Assembly: GCA_021808445.1 (NCBI GenBank)
Contig: JAKBBP010000007.1
Coordinates: 1-64,000, forward strand
DNA length: 64,000 bases
DNA from: Pseudomonadota bacterium
GTDB taxonomy: Bacteria > Pseudomonadota > Gammaproteobacteria > Burkholderiales > Burkholderiaceae_C
Direction: 5' to 3'
Shown here: positions 35,320-45,784 of the stretch, piece by piece
Numbering within the stretch: position 1 is the stretch's first letter
How the letters are laid out: every line of letters starts with the position of its first letter
Notes under the pieces: generated by a model
The model's database searches: none
Told to the model about the DNA's origin: nothing
Seen by the model: the letters and a program-made list of their open reading frames with translations, nothing else
Translations under genes and position numbers: made by a program

Positions 35320-36552
35320 GTGGCGAGAGAGGAACCCCCGGGCGCGCCCAGTGCCTTCCTCGTCGGCGCCGACGTGGGCCAGGATCACCCCGACCCGCAG
35401 TTGCTGGAATTGACCGAACTGGCCGTATCGGCCGGGCTTCGGCCGGCTGGACACAGTTTCAGCCGCAGGCGCCCTATCGACCCGGCCTTGTACCTGGGCT
35501 CGGGCAAGGTGGCGCAGATCCGGGAGCAGGTGCTCGAGGCCCAGGCCGGTTGCGTGCTGTTCGACGCAAGCCTGTCGCCCGTGCAGCAGCGAAATCTGGA
35601 ACGCGAATTCGGAGTGTCCGTCTGGGATCGCACGGCACTGATCCTGGAGATCTTCGCGCGCCGTGCGCGCAGCGGCGAGGGCAAGCTGCAGGTGGAGTTG
35701 GCGCGCCTGCGCCATGCCGCTACGCGCCTGGTTCGGGGCTGGACCCACCTGGAACGCCAGCAAGGCGGTATCGGCCTGCGCGGCGGCCCGGGCGAAAAGC
35801 AGATCGAACTCGACCGCCGCATGCTCGAGGACAAGATCAAACAATTGCAGCTGCGCCTGCGCAAACTGCAGCGCCAGCGTTCCACCCAGCGCCGATCGAG
35901 GCGCCGCGGCTCGCAGCTGCAGGTGTCCATCGTCGGCTATACCAATGCCGGCAAGAGCACGCTGTTCAACGCGCTGACCCACGCGCGCGCCTACGCGGCG
36001 GACCAGCTGTTCGCGACCCTGGACACCACCACCCGCAGGCTGTGGCTGGGCGAGGGCCTGACGGCCGTGCTGTCGGATACCGTGGGCTTCATCCGCGACC
36101 TGCCGCACAGCCTGGTCGAGGCCTTCAAGGCCACGCTGGACGAGGCGGTCGAGGCGGACCTGCTCCTGCACGTGGTGGACGCGTCCAACCCGCAGGCCGA
36201 GCAGCAGATCGAGCAGGTGCAGCAGGTCCTGCGAGAGATCGGTGCCGAGCAGGTTCCCCAGATCCTGATCTACAACAAGATCGACATGCTGGACGGGCCG
36301 GTGCCGCCGACCCGCCGGCAGGTTGCGGGCCGGGTCCGTGCTAGCATCGCCAGCTTCGATGTGAGCGCCCTGAGTGGGCTCGGGCTCGATGCCTTGCGCG
36401 AGCGCCTGGGCGAACTCGCCCGCGATCGGCTGCTTTCGGCCGACGTCGAATCCGAGGCCCGCGCCGAGGTTCCGGCCGAGGTGGGCGCCTCCGATGGATC
36501 GACCGAAGCCGGGGCCACGGCCGGGCAGGTCGACTCCGTGCATCCCGTCTGA
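35320..36552 (+). CDS. hflX: Ribosome-associated GTPase HflX
   Basis: 410 residues. The N-terminal HflX domain has IDPALYLGSGKVAQIREQV; a coiled region with QQGGIGLRGGPGEKQIELDR comes next, then the G domain with GYTNAGKSTLFNAL, DTVGFIRDLP and NKID. HflX splits stalled 70S ribosomes. The start is GTG 35320 (MAREEPPGAP), preceded by AGGA at 6 nt; an upstream in-frame GTG at 35233 overlaps hfq. The C-terminal tail (about 40 residues) is acidic and variable. It is 61 bp after hfq and 17 bp before hflK. Confidence 0.95.
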   Translation: MAREEPPGAPSAFLVGADVGQDHPDPQLLELTELAVSAGLRPAGHSFSRRRPIDPALYLGSGKVAQIREQVLEAQAGCVLFDASLSPVQQRNLEREFGVSVWDRTALILEIFARRARSGEGKLQVELARLRHAATRLVRGWTHLERQQGGIGLRGGPGEKQIELDRRMLEDKIKQLQLRLRKLQRQRSTQRRSRRRGSQLQVSIVGYTNAGKSTLFNALTHARAYAADQLFATLDTTTRRLWLGEGLTAVLSDTVGFIRDLPHSLVEAFKATLDEAVEADLLLHVVDASNPQAEQQIEQVQQVLREIGAEQVPQILIYNKIDMLDGPVPPTRRQVAGRVRASIASFDVSALSGLGLDALRERLGELARDRLLSADVESEARAEVPAEVGASDGSTEAGATAGQVDSVHPV

Positions 36553-36569
36553 CATTCCCTTCGTTCCCG

Positions 36570-37994
36570 ATGCGACTCGTTCCGATCCGTACTCCGCAGC
36601 GCGGCCCGCTGGGCTTGCGCCCGTTGCAAGCGGGAGAAGGCGACCCGGATGGGGGCCGTGGTTCCCGTGGCGGCCCCGGGAGCGGCGACGGTCGCGGCGG
36701 CATGCCTCCGGACGGCGACCGTCGCAATCCTCGCGGCCAGGGCCCCGGCCGCCCACCCGACCTGGACGAACTCTGGCGCGATTTCAACCGCAAGCTCAAC
36801 GGCCTGTTCGGTCGCGGGCGCGGCGGTGGAGGCGGCGGGCTGCGCCCGCCGCGTCGTCCCGGCGGCTTCCCGGCCTCGCCGCGCATGCTGGGGCGTGCTC
36901 TCGCGGCGCTGGTGGTCGTGCTGGCGCTGGGGTGGCTGGCCTCGGGCTTTTTCGTGGTGCAACAGGGGCAGGTGGCCGTGATCACCCGCCTGGGCACGGT
37001 CTCTTCCGTGGACCAGGCCGGGTTGAACTGGCACTATCCGGCGCCCTTCGGCCATGCCGTCGTGCTCGATGCCGATACGCTGCACACCCAACCCATCGGG
37101 GATTCCTCCGTCGGCACCCTCAGCGGAGCGCCCCGATCGTCGATGCTCAGCTCGGATGGGGACATCGTCGATCTGCGCCTGAGCGTGCAATGGCGGGTGG
37201 GCGATGCGCTGGACTTCGTCTACGGCGATCGCGATCCCGAGGCCGCGGTATCGCAGGCTGCGCGGGAAGCGATCCGCGGGGTCATCGGCGGCATGACCCT
37301 GCAGCAGGTGATGCACGGCGACCGCTCGGCCATGGCCCGGGCCGCGCAGGCCCGCGTGCAGAAGCTCCTCGACCGCTGGCACAGCGGCGTACGGGTGACG
37401 GACCTGAGCATCCAGCGTGTGTCGGTGCCGGAGCCGGTGCGACCGGCCTACGAGGACGCGGCCAAGGCCGTCCAGGACGCGCAACGCCTGCGCGCGCAGG
37501 CACAGGCCTACGCGCAGGAGGTGCTGCCGCGCGCCCGGGGCACCGCGACGACCCTGGTGCAGCAGGCCGAGGGCTACAAGTCCAGCGTGGTGGCGCAGGC
37601 CCAGGGCGACGCCTCGCGCTTCAACCTGGTCTACGAGGAATACCGCAAGGCTCCGCAGGTGGTGCGCGAGTCCATGTACCTGCAGACCATGCAGGAGATC
37701 CTCGGCCGCGTCACCAAGGTGCTGGTCGGCTCGAAGGGCGCCAACAACCTTGTGTACCTCCCGCTGGACAAGCTGCTGCACGGCGAATCCGCGGCCGGCG
37801 GCCCGGCATCCCCGGGCGCCGCGCTGGCGGGCCCCGCGGGGGCGGTGCAGCTGCCCGGCGCAGCGGCTTCCCTGCCGCAGACCCCGGCTTCCGCCGCGCA
37901 GACCGCATCCGCCGCGGTGCCGGCCTCGGCAGCCTCCGCGGCGTCCACCGCGCGCGGCGGACGCGATTCGCTGCGCGAACGCAACTCCCGCTGA
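36570..37994 (+). CDS. hflK: FtsH protease modulator HflK
   Basis: 474 residues. A Gly/Arg-rich cytoplasmic N-terminal tail (about 1-105, with PPDLDELWRDFNRKLNGLFG) is followed by a membrane helix (about 109-129) and an SPFH/band-7 domain in the periplasm (QQGQVAVITRLGTV). With HflC it forms a large cage around FtsH and controls access of membrane substrates. The Ala/Pro-rich C-terminal tail (about 400-460) is low complexity. It is 17 bp after hflX. Confidence 0.95.
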   Translation: MRLVPIRTPQRGPLGLRPLQAGEGDPDGGRGSRGGPGSGDGRGGMPPDGDRRNPRGQGPGRPPDLDELWRDFNRKLNGLFGRGRGGGGGGLRPPRRPGGFPASPRMLGRALAALVVVLALGWLASGFFVVQQGQVAVITRLGTVSSVDQAGLNWHYPAPFGHAVVLDADTLHTQPIGDSSVGTLSGAPRSSMLSSDGDIVDLRLSVQWRVGDALDFVYGDRDPEAAVSQAAREAIRGVIGGMTLQQVMHGDRSAMARAAQARVQKLLDRWHSGVRVTDLSIQRVSVPEPVRPAYEDAAKAVQDAQRLRAQAQAYAQEVLPRARGTATTLVQQAEGYKSSVVAQAQGDASRFNLVYEEYRKAPQVVRESMYLQTMQEILGRVTKVLVGSKGANNLVYLPLDKLLHGESAAGGPASPGAALAGPAGAVQLPGAAASLPQTPASAAQTASAAVPASAASAASTARGGRDSLRERNSR

Positions 37995-38028
37995 CCATCC
38001 CGCGCACCCCGAACCCAGGCAGCTGCCG

Positions 38029-38928
38029 ATGAATCGCTTCGCCCTTGCCGTTCTCGCCGTCGTGCTCGCGCTCGCTGCTGCCAGCACGAGTCTTTTCGTC
38101 GTCAACCGCGGCCAGTTCGCTGCGGTCTACGCGATGGGCCGGCTCGAGGGTGTGCGAAGCGAGCCGGGCCTGTATTTCAAGTGGCCGGCGCCGATCGAGA
38201 ACGTGGTGATGCTGGATCGCCGCCTGCGCACCCTGCGCAGCGTGCAGCCGGACGCCTTCGCCACGCACGGCAAGGACGACCTGGTGGCCAGCTGGTTCGT
38301 GAAGTGGCGTATCCAGGATCCCCAGGCCTATCTCCGCAGCTTCGGGGCCGGCGAGTCCGCGGCCGACGACCGCATCGGTGCCGCGCTGCGCTCGCAGCTG
38401 GGTTCCGACCTGGCCGCGCTGCAGCTGCCCCAGGTGCTGGCGCAGCAGGACGGCGTGCTGGAATCCAGGCTCGCGGCCCAGCTCGCCAAGACCCTGCGCC
38501 CCAGCGGGATCGAGGTGGTCGACGCCGGGCTCACCGAACTGGACTACACGGCCGACGTGACGGACGCCGTCTACCGCCGCATGGCCGCTGCGCGCAAGCT
38601 GGAGGCCGACCAGACGCGCGCGCAGGGGCAGGCGCAGGCCGACAAGATCCGGGCCGAGGCCGACAGGCAGCGCGAAGTGCTGCTGGCGCAGGCCTACCGC
38701 AAGGCCCAGACCCTCAAGGGCGAGGGCGACGCCCAGGCCGCGCGCATCTACGCGGGCTCCTTCGGCAAGGATCCGGAGTTCGCCGCCTTCTACCGCAGCC
38801 TGGAGGCGTACCGCGCCAGCTTCCACAGTCGCAGCGACGTGATGGTGCTCGACCCGTCGAGCGACTTTTTCCGCTTCATGCGCAGCCCGGGCGGCAAGCC
38901 CGCGCCAGGCGGCGTGCACAAGCGCTGA
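38029..38928 (+). CDS. hflC: FtsH protease modulator HflC
   Basis: 299 residues. N-terminal helix (about 4-24, FALAVLAVVLALAAASTSLFVV), then the SPFH domain starting VNRGQFAAVYAMGRLEGVRSE and an Ala/Gln/Glu-rich coiled-coil region (ARKLEADQTRAQGQAQADKI). It pairs with HflK. ATG 38029 gives the standard start, 34 bp after hflK. A terminator-like hairpin follows at 38959. The DUF2065 gene often found between hflC and hisZ is missing here. Confidence 0.95.
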   Translation: MNRFALAVLAVVLALAAASTSLFVVNRGQFAAVYAMGRLEGVRSEPGLYFKWPAPIENVVMLDRRLRTLRSVQPDAFATHGKDDLVASWFVKWRIQDPQAYLRSFGAGESAADDRIGAALRSQLGSDLAALQLPQVLAQQDGVLESRLAAQLAKTLRPSGIEVVDAGLTELDYTADVTDAVYRRMAAARKLEADQTRAQGQAQADKIRAEADRQREVLLAQAYRKAQTLKGEGDAQAARIYAGSFGKDPEFAAFYRSLEAYRASFHSRSDVMVLDPSSDFFRFMRSPGGKPAPGGVHKR

Positions 38929-38958
38929 AACGCCACGGGCTTGCGCCCTTGGCTCCGG

Positions 38959-38994
38959 CCAGCCCCCAAGCCCTAGAATGCGGGCTGGTTTTTT
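38959..38994 (+). terminator. Intrinsic terminator after hflC
   Basis: CCAGCCC (38959-38965) can pair with GGGCTGG (38982-38988), followed by six T. A TAGAAT (38974-38979) in the loop looks like a -10 element for hisZ, so the site may end one transcript and start the next. Confidence 0.65.
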
Positions 38995-39021
38995 CGAACA
39001 CCCCGTACTTTCCTGCCCTGC

Positions 39022-41575
<2,554 letters not shown>

Positions 41576-41634
41576 ACCGGCGGCTTTCCCATCCATTCTT
41601 CCGCGCCGCGCCACGGCGCAAGAGGCAAGAGGCC

Positions 41635-42159
41635 ATGCTCAGCGAAGACGGCAAGAACATGTACGTGTCGTGGGACGAGTACCACGCCCTGATCGAGAAA
41701 CTCGCGCTGAAGATCTACAAGTCCGGCTGGGAGTTCGACCAGATCCTGTGCCTGGCACGCGGGGGCACCCGGCCCGGCGATGTGCTCTCGCGCGTGTTCG
41801 ATCGCCCATTGGCCATCATGTCCACGAGTTCCTACGGCTCGGGGGCGAATGCCGAGCGCTCGCGCGTGGAGATCGCCCACTACATCACGATGCCCCGCGG
41901 CGAGCTCAGCGGCCGCGTGCTGCTGGTGGACGACCTGGCGGATTCGGGCGAGACCCTGCGCGCCGTGGCAGATCGCCTGCGTGCCGGCCCGCTCGACATC
42001 AGCGAGTTGCGCACCGCGGTGATCTGGGTGAAGGGCATCTCCACGGTGCTGCCGGACTATTACGTGGAAATGCTGCCGTCCAGTCCGTGGATCCACCAGC
42101 CCTTCGAGGAATACGACACGCTGCGACCGGCCAAGCTGGCCGAGCGCTGGAAGTTCTAG
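41635..42159 (+). CDS. Phosphoribosyltransferase (Gpt/Hpt-like)
   Basis: 174 residues with a PRPP-binding motif VLLVDDLADSGETL (about 98-111) and an N-terminal WDEYHALIEKLALKI. The family includes xanthine/hypoxanthine-guanine transferases. It lies 59 bp after purA, which suggests purine salvage, though the base specificity is not determined. AAGAGG precedes the ATG. It ends 60 bp from the next gene, which is convergent. Confidence 0.88.
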   Translation: MLSEDGKNMYVSWDEYHALIEKLALKIYKSGWEFDQILCLARGGTRPGDVLSRVFDRPLAIMSTSSYGSGANAERSRVEIAHYITMPRGELSGRVLLVDDLADSGETLRAVADRLRAGPLDISELRTAVIWVKGISTVLPDYYVEMLPSSPWIHQPFEEYDTLRPAKLAERWKF

Positions 42160-42219
42160 AACGGTTGCGGCGCCGCAGGAGATCGCGCGCCGCTTCCCTC
42201 GCCCTGTCGCGCCGCCGGC

Positions 42220-43218
42220 TCAGCGCGAGGTGCGGCGCCGGTTCGCGCGTGGTGCGCGCTGCGCCATGTCGGTCGCCGTTGCGGGAGCGCTCGAGGGCAG
42301 CGTCAGGCTTTCGGGCTCGATGTCAGGCGCGGCCTGAGCCCCGATGCCGGAGGCCGATTGCAGCGAGGCGAGTTGCCCGCGCAGCTCCCTCAGTTCGCCG
42401 CGCAGGGCTTTCATGTCGCGGTAGATCTCGTGCTGCAGGCGTCGCTCGCCCTCGCCGATCAGGAAGGCCGCCACCGAGGCGGTGACCAGCGAGAACACCG
42501 CGTAGCCGACCACCACCACCAGCACCGCCAGCAGGCGCGATGCCGTGGTCGTCGGCACGATGTCGCCATAGCCGATGGTGGCCGCGGTGGTGAAGGCCAG
42601 CCACAGTCCGTCGTCGAAGGTGTGCGCACTGGGCTCCAGCCAGTAAAAGCCCAGTCCCGCCAGCAGCACGGCGCCGGTCCCCAGCGCGAAGGCGTAGGCC
42701 ACGGCATTGGCCGCGACCATGCGTCGCAGGCCGCCGAGCATGCGCGCAAACACCAGGCCGACGAAGGCGGCGCGTGCCAGGCGTACCAGGGGGATCCATT
42801 CGCTGTCCAGGCCCGCCAGGGCCAGGCCCGAGGCCAGCACGATGAATAGGTTCAGCCAGTTGTACAGCAAGTAGCGCAGACGCTGGCGGCTGAGCATCAG
42901 CATGGCCACGGTCTCGAACGCGAAGGCGCCGAAGATCCAAGCGTCCATCACCACGCCCAGCGAGCGCAGTGGGTGGCCAGGCTGCAGTTCCTCGAGGTAG
43001 AAGGAGGGCACCGCCAGCAGCGCGATGCCGATCATCAGCGGGTGCAGGCGGCGCTCCAGCGCGTACACACGCGGCGCTTCGCCCGGCGGCGCGCCGTTGA
43101 GTCCCATCCAGAACACCAGATCCAGCGCCATCGCCCGCATCTCCCCAGGTGGCGCCATTGTGCCCCTGCGCAGGGGCATCGCGACAGGTCGAGGCGAGCG
43201 CCTCGTGTCCGAGATCAA
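42220..43218 (-). CDS. Potassium-channel-like membrane protein
   Basis: 332 residues. Six hydrophobic segments and a pore loop with TTAATIGYGDIVP (residues 211-222); TxGYGD is the potassium filter. A moderately basic fourth segment (RLARAAFVGLVFARMLGGLRRM) hints at a weak voltage sensor. The tail after the last helix is a coiled coil (HEIYRDMKALRGELRELRGQL). The start at 43218 gives ATGA overlap with ybiB, so translation is coupled; a later Met (residue 27) would remove an unconserved leader. Its physiological role is inferred only from the fold. Confidence 0.85.
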   Translation of the reverse strand: MISDTRRSPRPVAMPLRRGTMAPPGEMRAMALDLVFWMGLNGAPPGEAPRVYALERRLHPLMIGIALLAVPSFYLEELQPGHPLRSLGVVMDAWIFGAFAFETVAMLMLSRQRLRYLLYNWLNLFIVLASGLALAGLDSEWIPLVRLARAAFVGLVFARMLGGLRRMVAANAVAYAFALGTGAVLLAGLGFYWLEPSAHTFDDGLWLAFTTAATIGYGDIVPTTTASRLLAVLVVVVGYAVFSLVTASVAAFLIGEGERRLQHEIYRDMKALRGELRELRGQLASLQSASGIGAQAAPDIEPESLTLPSSAPATATDMAQRAPRANRRRTSR

Positions 43219-44225
43219 GCCGGCGCCACGCCTTCGGGGGCTGCGCGCCGCGGCAAATGCGCAAAAAGGGCTTCGATGCGCCGCAACTGGCCCTCCAGGG
43301 CCATGGGCAGCGTCTCGCGTCCGTCCAGCACATCGCGGCTCCAGGCCAGGGTCTGCGCGCCATCCTGCGCCGCGGCCCGCGCACGCGCGCTTGCCGCTTC
43401 GTCCGTGGGGGCCGCCTCATCGGCCTCGGCGTGCACGCATCCCTGCGCGTCCACCCGCAGCCACTGCGCGGCGCGTTCGGGATGGGCGGGCACCTCGCCC
43501 TCGCAGCCCCGGGAGATCAGCGCGGGCTGGCGCAGGGCGCTCAGCACATGGGTCATGCGGGGTGCATAGTCCGCGTGGGTGTAGCTGGCCAGCAGCAGAC
43601 TGGGGCCACGCACCGGCGCCAGCAGCTTGGCCACGGCATGGGCACTGTTGCGCACGCCCAGCTCCTCGCGCCAGCGCAGGACCCTCCGCAGCTCGGGACT
43701 GAGTCCATCCAGGTCCAGGTAGATCGCCTCGCCGCGCTCCAGAGCCTGCCCCGCCTGCTCGCGCCCGGCAGCCACCGGCAGGCCCAGGCCCTGCCACAGC
43801 GGCAGCGTGTGGGCACGACCATCCTGCTGCTCGGCTCCGAGCACCAGCACCGGGATGCCGCGGCGCTGCAGCAGCGCGGCCAGCAGCGGAACCTGGTTGG
43901 GCAGTCGTCGCGTGCCGTTGAGGCTGCTCAGGCAGACCGTCGCGCGCGTGCTGGCCAGCGGCGGCACCGCGTCCAGCACCGCGCGGGTGAAGCCTTCGAG
44001 TTCGACGGCGCTTTCCGATTTCATGCGCAGCGCCACCAGTGCCGCGCCTGCCTGGGCGTCGCTGAGCTGCCCCTGCAGCAGCCAGTGCATCAAGGTGCGG
44101 GCCTGGCCGGCGTCGAGGTCGCGACTTCCGCGCGGCCCGCGGCTGAGAGCGTGCAGCCAGGGCAGCACCGCGGTGCGAGGGTCGAGGCCCTCCTGGGCCA
44201 TGTCGGGCTTCGGGGACGGGGACAT
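43215..44225 (-). CDS. ybiB: YbiB-family nucleic-acid-binding protein
   Basis: 336 residues with the TrpD-like (glycosyltransferase family 3) fold but lacking the conserved catalytic motif of anthranilate phosphoribosyltransferase. Typical segments are RGSRDLDAGQARTLMHWLLQ and GFTRAVLDAVPPL, with SSLNGTRRLPNQVPLLAALL in place of the phosphate loop. The E. coli homologue binds DNA and RNA non-specifically and is induced by DNA damage. It precedes the channel gene and overlaps it by four bases. Confidence 0.85.
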   Translation of the reverse strand: MSPSPKPDMAQEGLDPRTAVLPWLHALSRGPRGSRDLDAGQARTLMHWLLQGQLSDAQAGAALVALRMKSESAVELEGFTRAVLDAVPPLASTRATVCLSSLNGTRRLPNQVPLLAALLQRRGIPVLVLGAEQQDGRAHTLPLWQGLGLPVAAGREQAGQALERGEAIYLDLDGLSPELRRVLRWREELGVRNSAHAVAKLLAPVRGPSLLLASYTHADYAPRMTHVLSALRQPALISRGCEGEVPAHPERAAQWLRVDAQGCVHAEADEAAPTDEAASARARAAAQDGAQTLAWSRDVLDGRETLPMALEGQLRRIEALFAHLPRRAAPEGVAPA

Positions 44226-44263
44226 GATCGCGCTCCAGGCTCCAGGGGGCTCGGCTCGGCGCT

Positions 44264-44698
44264 TCAGTCCGCGGCTTGCGGGGCGCTGGCCGCCGGCTCC
44301 AGGCCTTGCAGCGCGTGGCGCGCCAGTGCCTGGGTCACCAGATCGCTGTCACCCGCCGCGGGCAGGAGTTCCACCTGCATGCAGGGATGCAAGTCGCGCA
44401 CACGCTGCACTTCCTGGGTGACGTCGCGCTCCAGGTGGGCTCCGGTGCCCAGGAACAGGGGCACCAGGCGCAGATGCTCGCAGCCCTCCCTTGCGGCCTG
44501 CTCCAGCGCCTGGCCCAGCGAGGGTTGCATGGACTCGAGGAAGCACAGACTCACGTCGATGCCCGGGCGCATGCCGCGCAGTGTCGCAAGCACCGCCTCG
44601 AAGGGAGCCGCCCACTGGGGACGCCGGGACCCATGGGCCAGGAGCAACAGGCGGGGGGGCGCGGGCGGGACTCGGGGGGAGGGGCGGGGGGCGTGCAT
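44264..44698 (-). CDS. CbiX-type (sirohydrochlorin chelatase-like) protein
   Basis: 144 residues from ATG 44698, with LLLLAHGSRRPQW near residue 16 and a single CbiX domain. Such small proteins insert cobalt or iron into sirohydrochlorin. An upstream GTG at 44743 extends it by 15 residues but lies over a -10-like CACAAT (44729-44734 on the minus strand). No cobalamin or sirohaem gene adjoins, so the metal and pathway are open. Gap to ybiB is 38 bp. Confidence 0.85.
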   Translation of the reverse strand: MHAPRPSPRVPPAPPRLLLLAHGSRRPQWAAPFEAVLATLRGMRPGIDVSLCFLESMQPSLGQALEQAAREGCEHLRLVPLFLGTGAHLERDVTQEVQRVRDLHPCMQVELLPAAGDSDLVTQALARHALQGLEPAASAPQAAD

Positions 44699-44759
44699 GG
44701 GTTCGAGCGCTGGAGGAAACAGCCTCGCATTGTGCGCTGGCACGGCCCTGGGGCGCTCA

Positions 44760-44781
44760 GGGGACGATCAGGGGACGATCA
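44760..44781. repeat. 11-bp tandem duplication at the end of the iclR-type gene
   Basis: GGGGACGATCA occurs twice in a row (44760-44770, 44771-44781). The second copy contributes the TGA stop of the regulator gene. A simple replication slip; no function seen. Confidence 0.85.
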
Positions 44782-45669
44782 GGGGGCGCCCCAGCGGCCG
44801 CTGGAGGCGCCGGGCGCCGCGCCCAGGCGCCTCGACAGCACCTGCGCGTAGGAGCGCAGGGTCTGAGCCAGCGCGCCGGCCGGGTCGGCATCGAACACCG
44901 GGGTCGGGCCGATGAGGGTCAGGGCCAGCACCATGTGCCCGCGCTGGTCGAACACCGGCGCCGACATGGCGCTGATCCCGCGCAGCAGGCCATCCACGCT
45001 GAGGCCCACGCCCTCGGCGCGAACACGGGCCAGCTCGGCCTCGAAGTCCGGATCCGGCGCGCTCGGGCCCGTCACCTCCCGCACCCGCTCGCGGGCATGG
45101 AAGGCGGCGAATACCTTGCCGGTGGCCGTGTCCCGCAGGCTGGTGACGGTGCCGGGACGCATGCGCACATGCACGGCGCTGGGCGCTTCCTCGATGCGCA
45201 CGATGGTCGGGCCATGGTTGCCCCAAAGCGCGATGGCCGCGCTGTGGCCCGTGGCCTGTGCCAGTTCCACCAGCAGCGGCTCCGCCAGGCGCACGGGGTC
45301 GTACTGCTGCAGGCTGATCAGGCCCAGCTCCATGGCCAGCGGCCCCAGTCCGTAGCGCCCCGTGGAGTCCTGGTCGATGAGTCCGAGCTTGCCGAAGCTC
45401 ACCAGGTAGGGGTGCGCCTTGCCGGGGGCCATGTCGGCCGCCTGGGCCAGCTCCTTCAGGGGCAGCGCGCGCCCATGGTCGGCGAGGGCGCGCAGCAGGC
45501 GTCCGCCGACCTCGATGCTCTGGATGCCTCGCGACTGCCCCCACGCGCGGGCCGAGCCGGTCCCGCCCTCGCCAGGTTCCACGGGCTGCCCAGCCGGGGC
45601 ATCGCCTGCCGCGAGGGCGGGGCCCGCCTCCGCCTGTTTCGAGCCGGGTTTATACCTATGCTGATCCAT
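44779..45669 (-). CDS. IclR-family transcriptional regulator
   Basis: 296 residues. After a 45-residue unconserved leader, a winged helix (RGIQSIEVGGRLLRALADHG then LKELAQAADMAPGKAHPYLV) is followed by the effector domain (DTATGKVFAAFHA, GISAMSAPVFDQRGHMVLAL). IclR proteins respond to small acids or aromatics and often control divergent catabolic genes. It faces away from the FAD monooxygenase cluster with 115 bp between them; an inverted repeat (45669-45683) touches its start codon. It probably controls itself and the cluster. Confidence 0.9.
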   Translation of the reverse strand: MDQHRYKPGSKQAEAGPALAAGDAPAGQPVEPGEGGTGSARAWGQSRGIQSIEVGGRLLRALADHGRALPLKELAQAADMAPGKAHPYLVSFGKLGLIDQDSTGRYGLGPLAMELGLISLQQYDPVRLAEPLLVELAQATGHSAAIALWGNHGPTIVRIEEAPSAVHVRMRPGTVTSLRDTATGKVFAAFHARERVREVTGPSAPDPDFEAELARVRAEGVGLSVDGLLRGISAMSAPVFDQRGHMVLALTLIGPTPVFDADPAGALAQTLRSYAQVLSRRLGAAPGASSGRWGAP

Positions 45670-45683
45670 TAGTAAATGACTAA
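45669..45683. promoter_or_regulatory. Inverted repeat at the iclR-type gene start, possible operator
   Basis: TTAGT-AAATG-ACTAA, five-base arms with a five-base gap, starts at the first base of the regulator ATG and extends into the intergenic region. The flanking 115-bp gap is AT-rich compared with its surroundings, as expected for a divergent promoter. An IclR-type site is inferred from context only. Confidence 0.45.
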
Positions 45684-45784
45684 GCTTCGTTCAACAGATT
45701 CATTTCAAGGCATTCTTCGGCTTTTGTCTATCGGCGTAGCCCCTGGCGGCGTCAGGAGCGGGCCGGACGCCGCGCATCTGCTCC

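Noticed and set aside
44264-45669. A cobalamin operon
   Set aside because: Only one CbiX-type gene is present; neighbours are unrelated.
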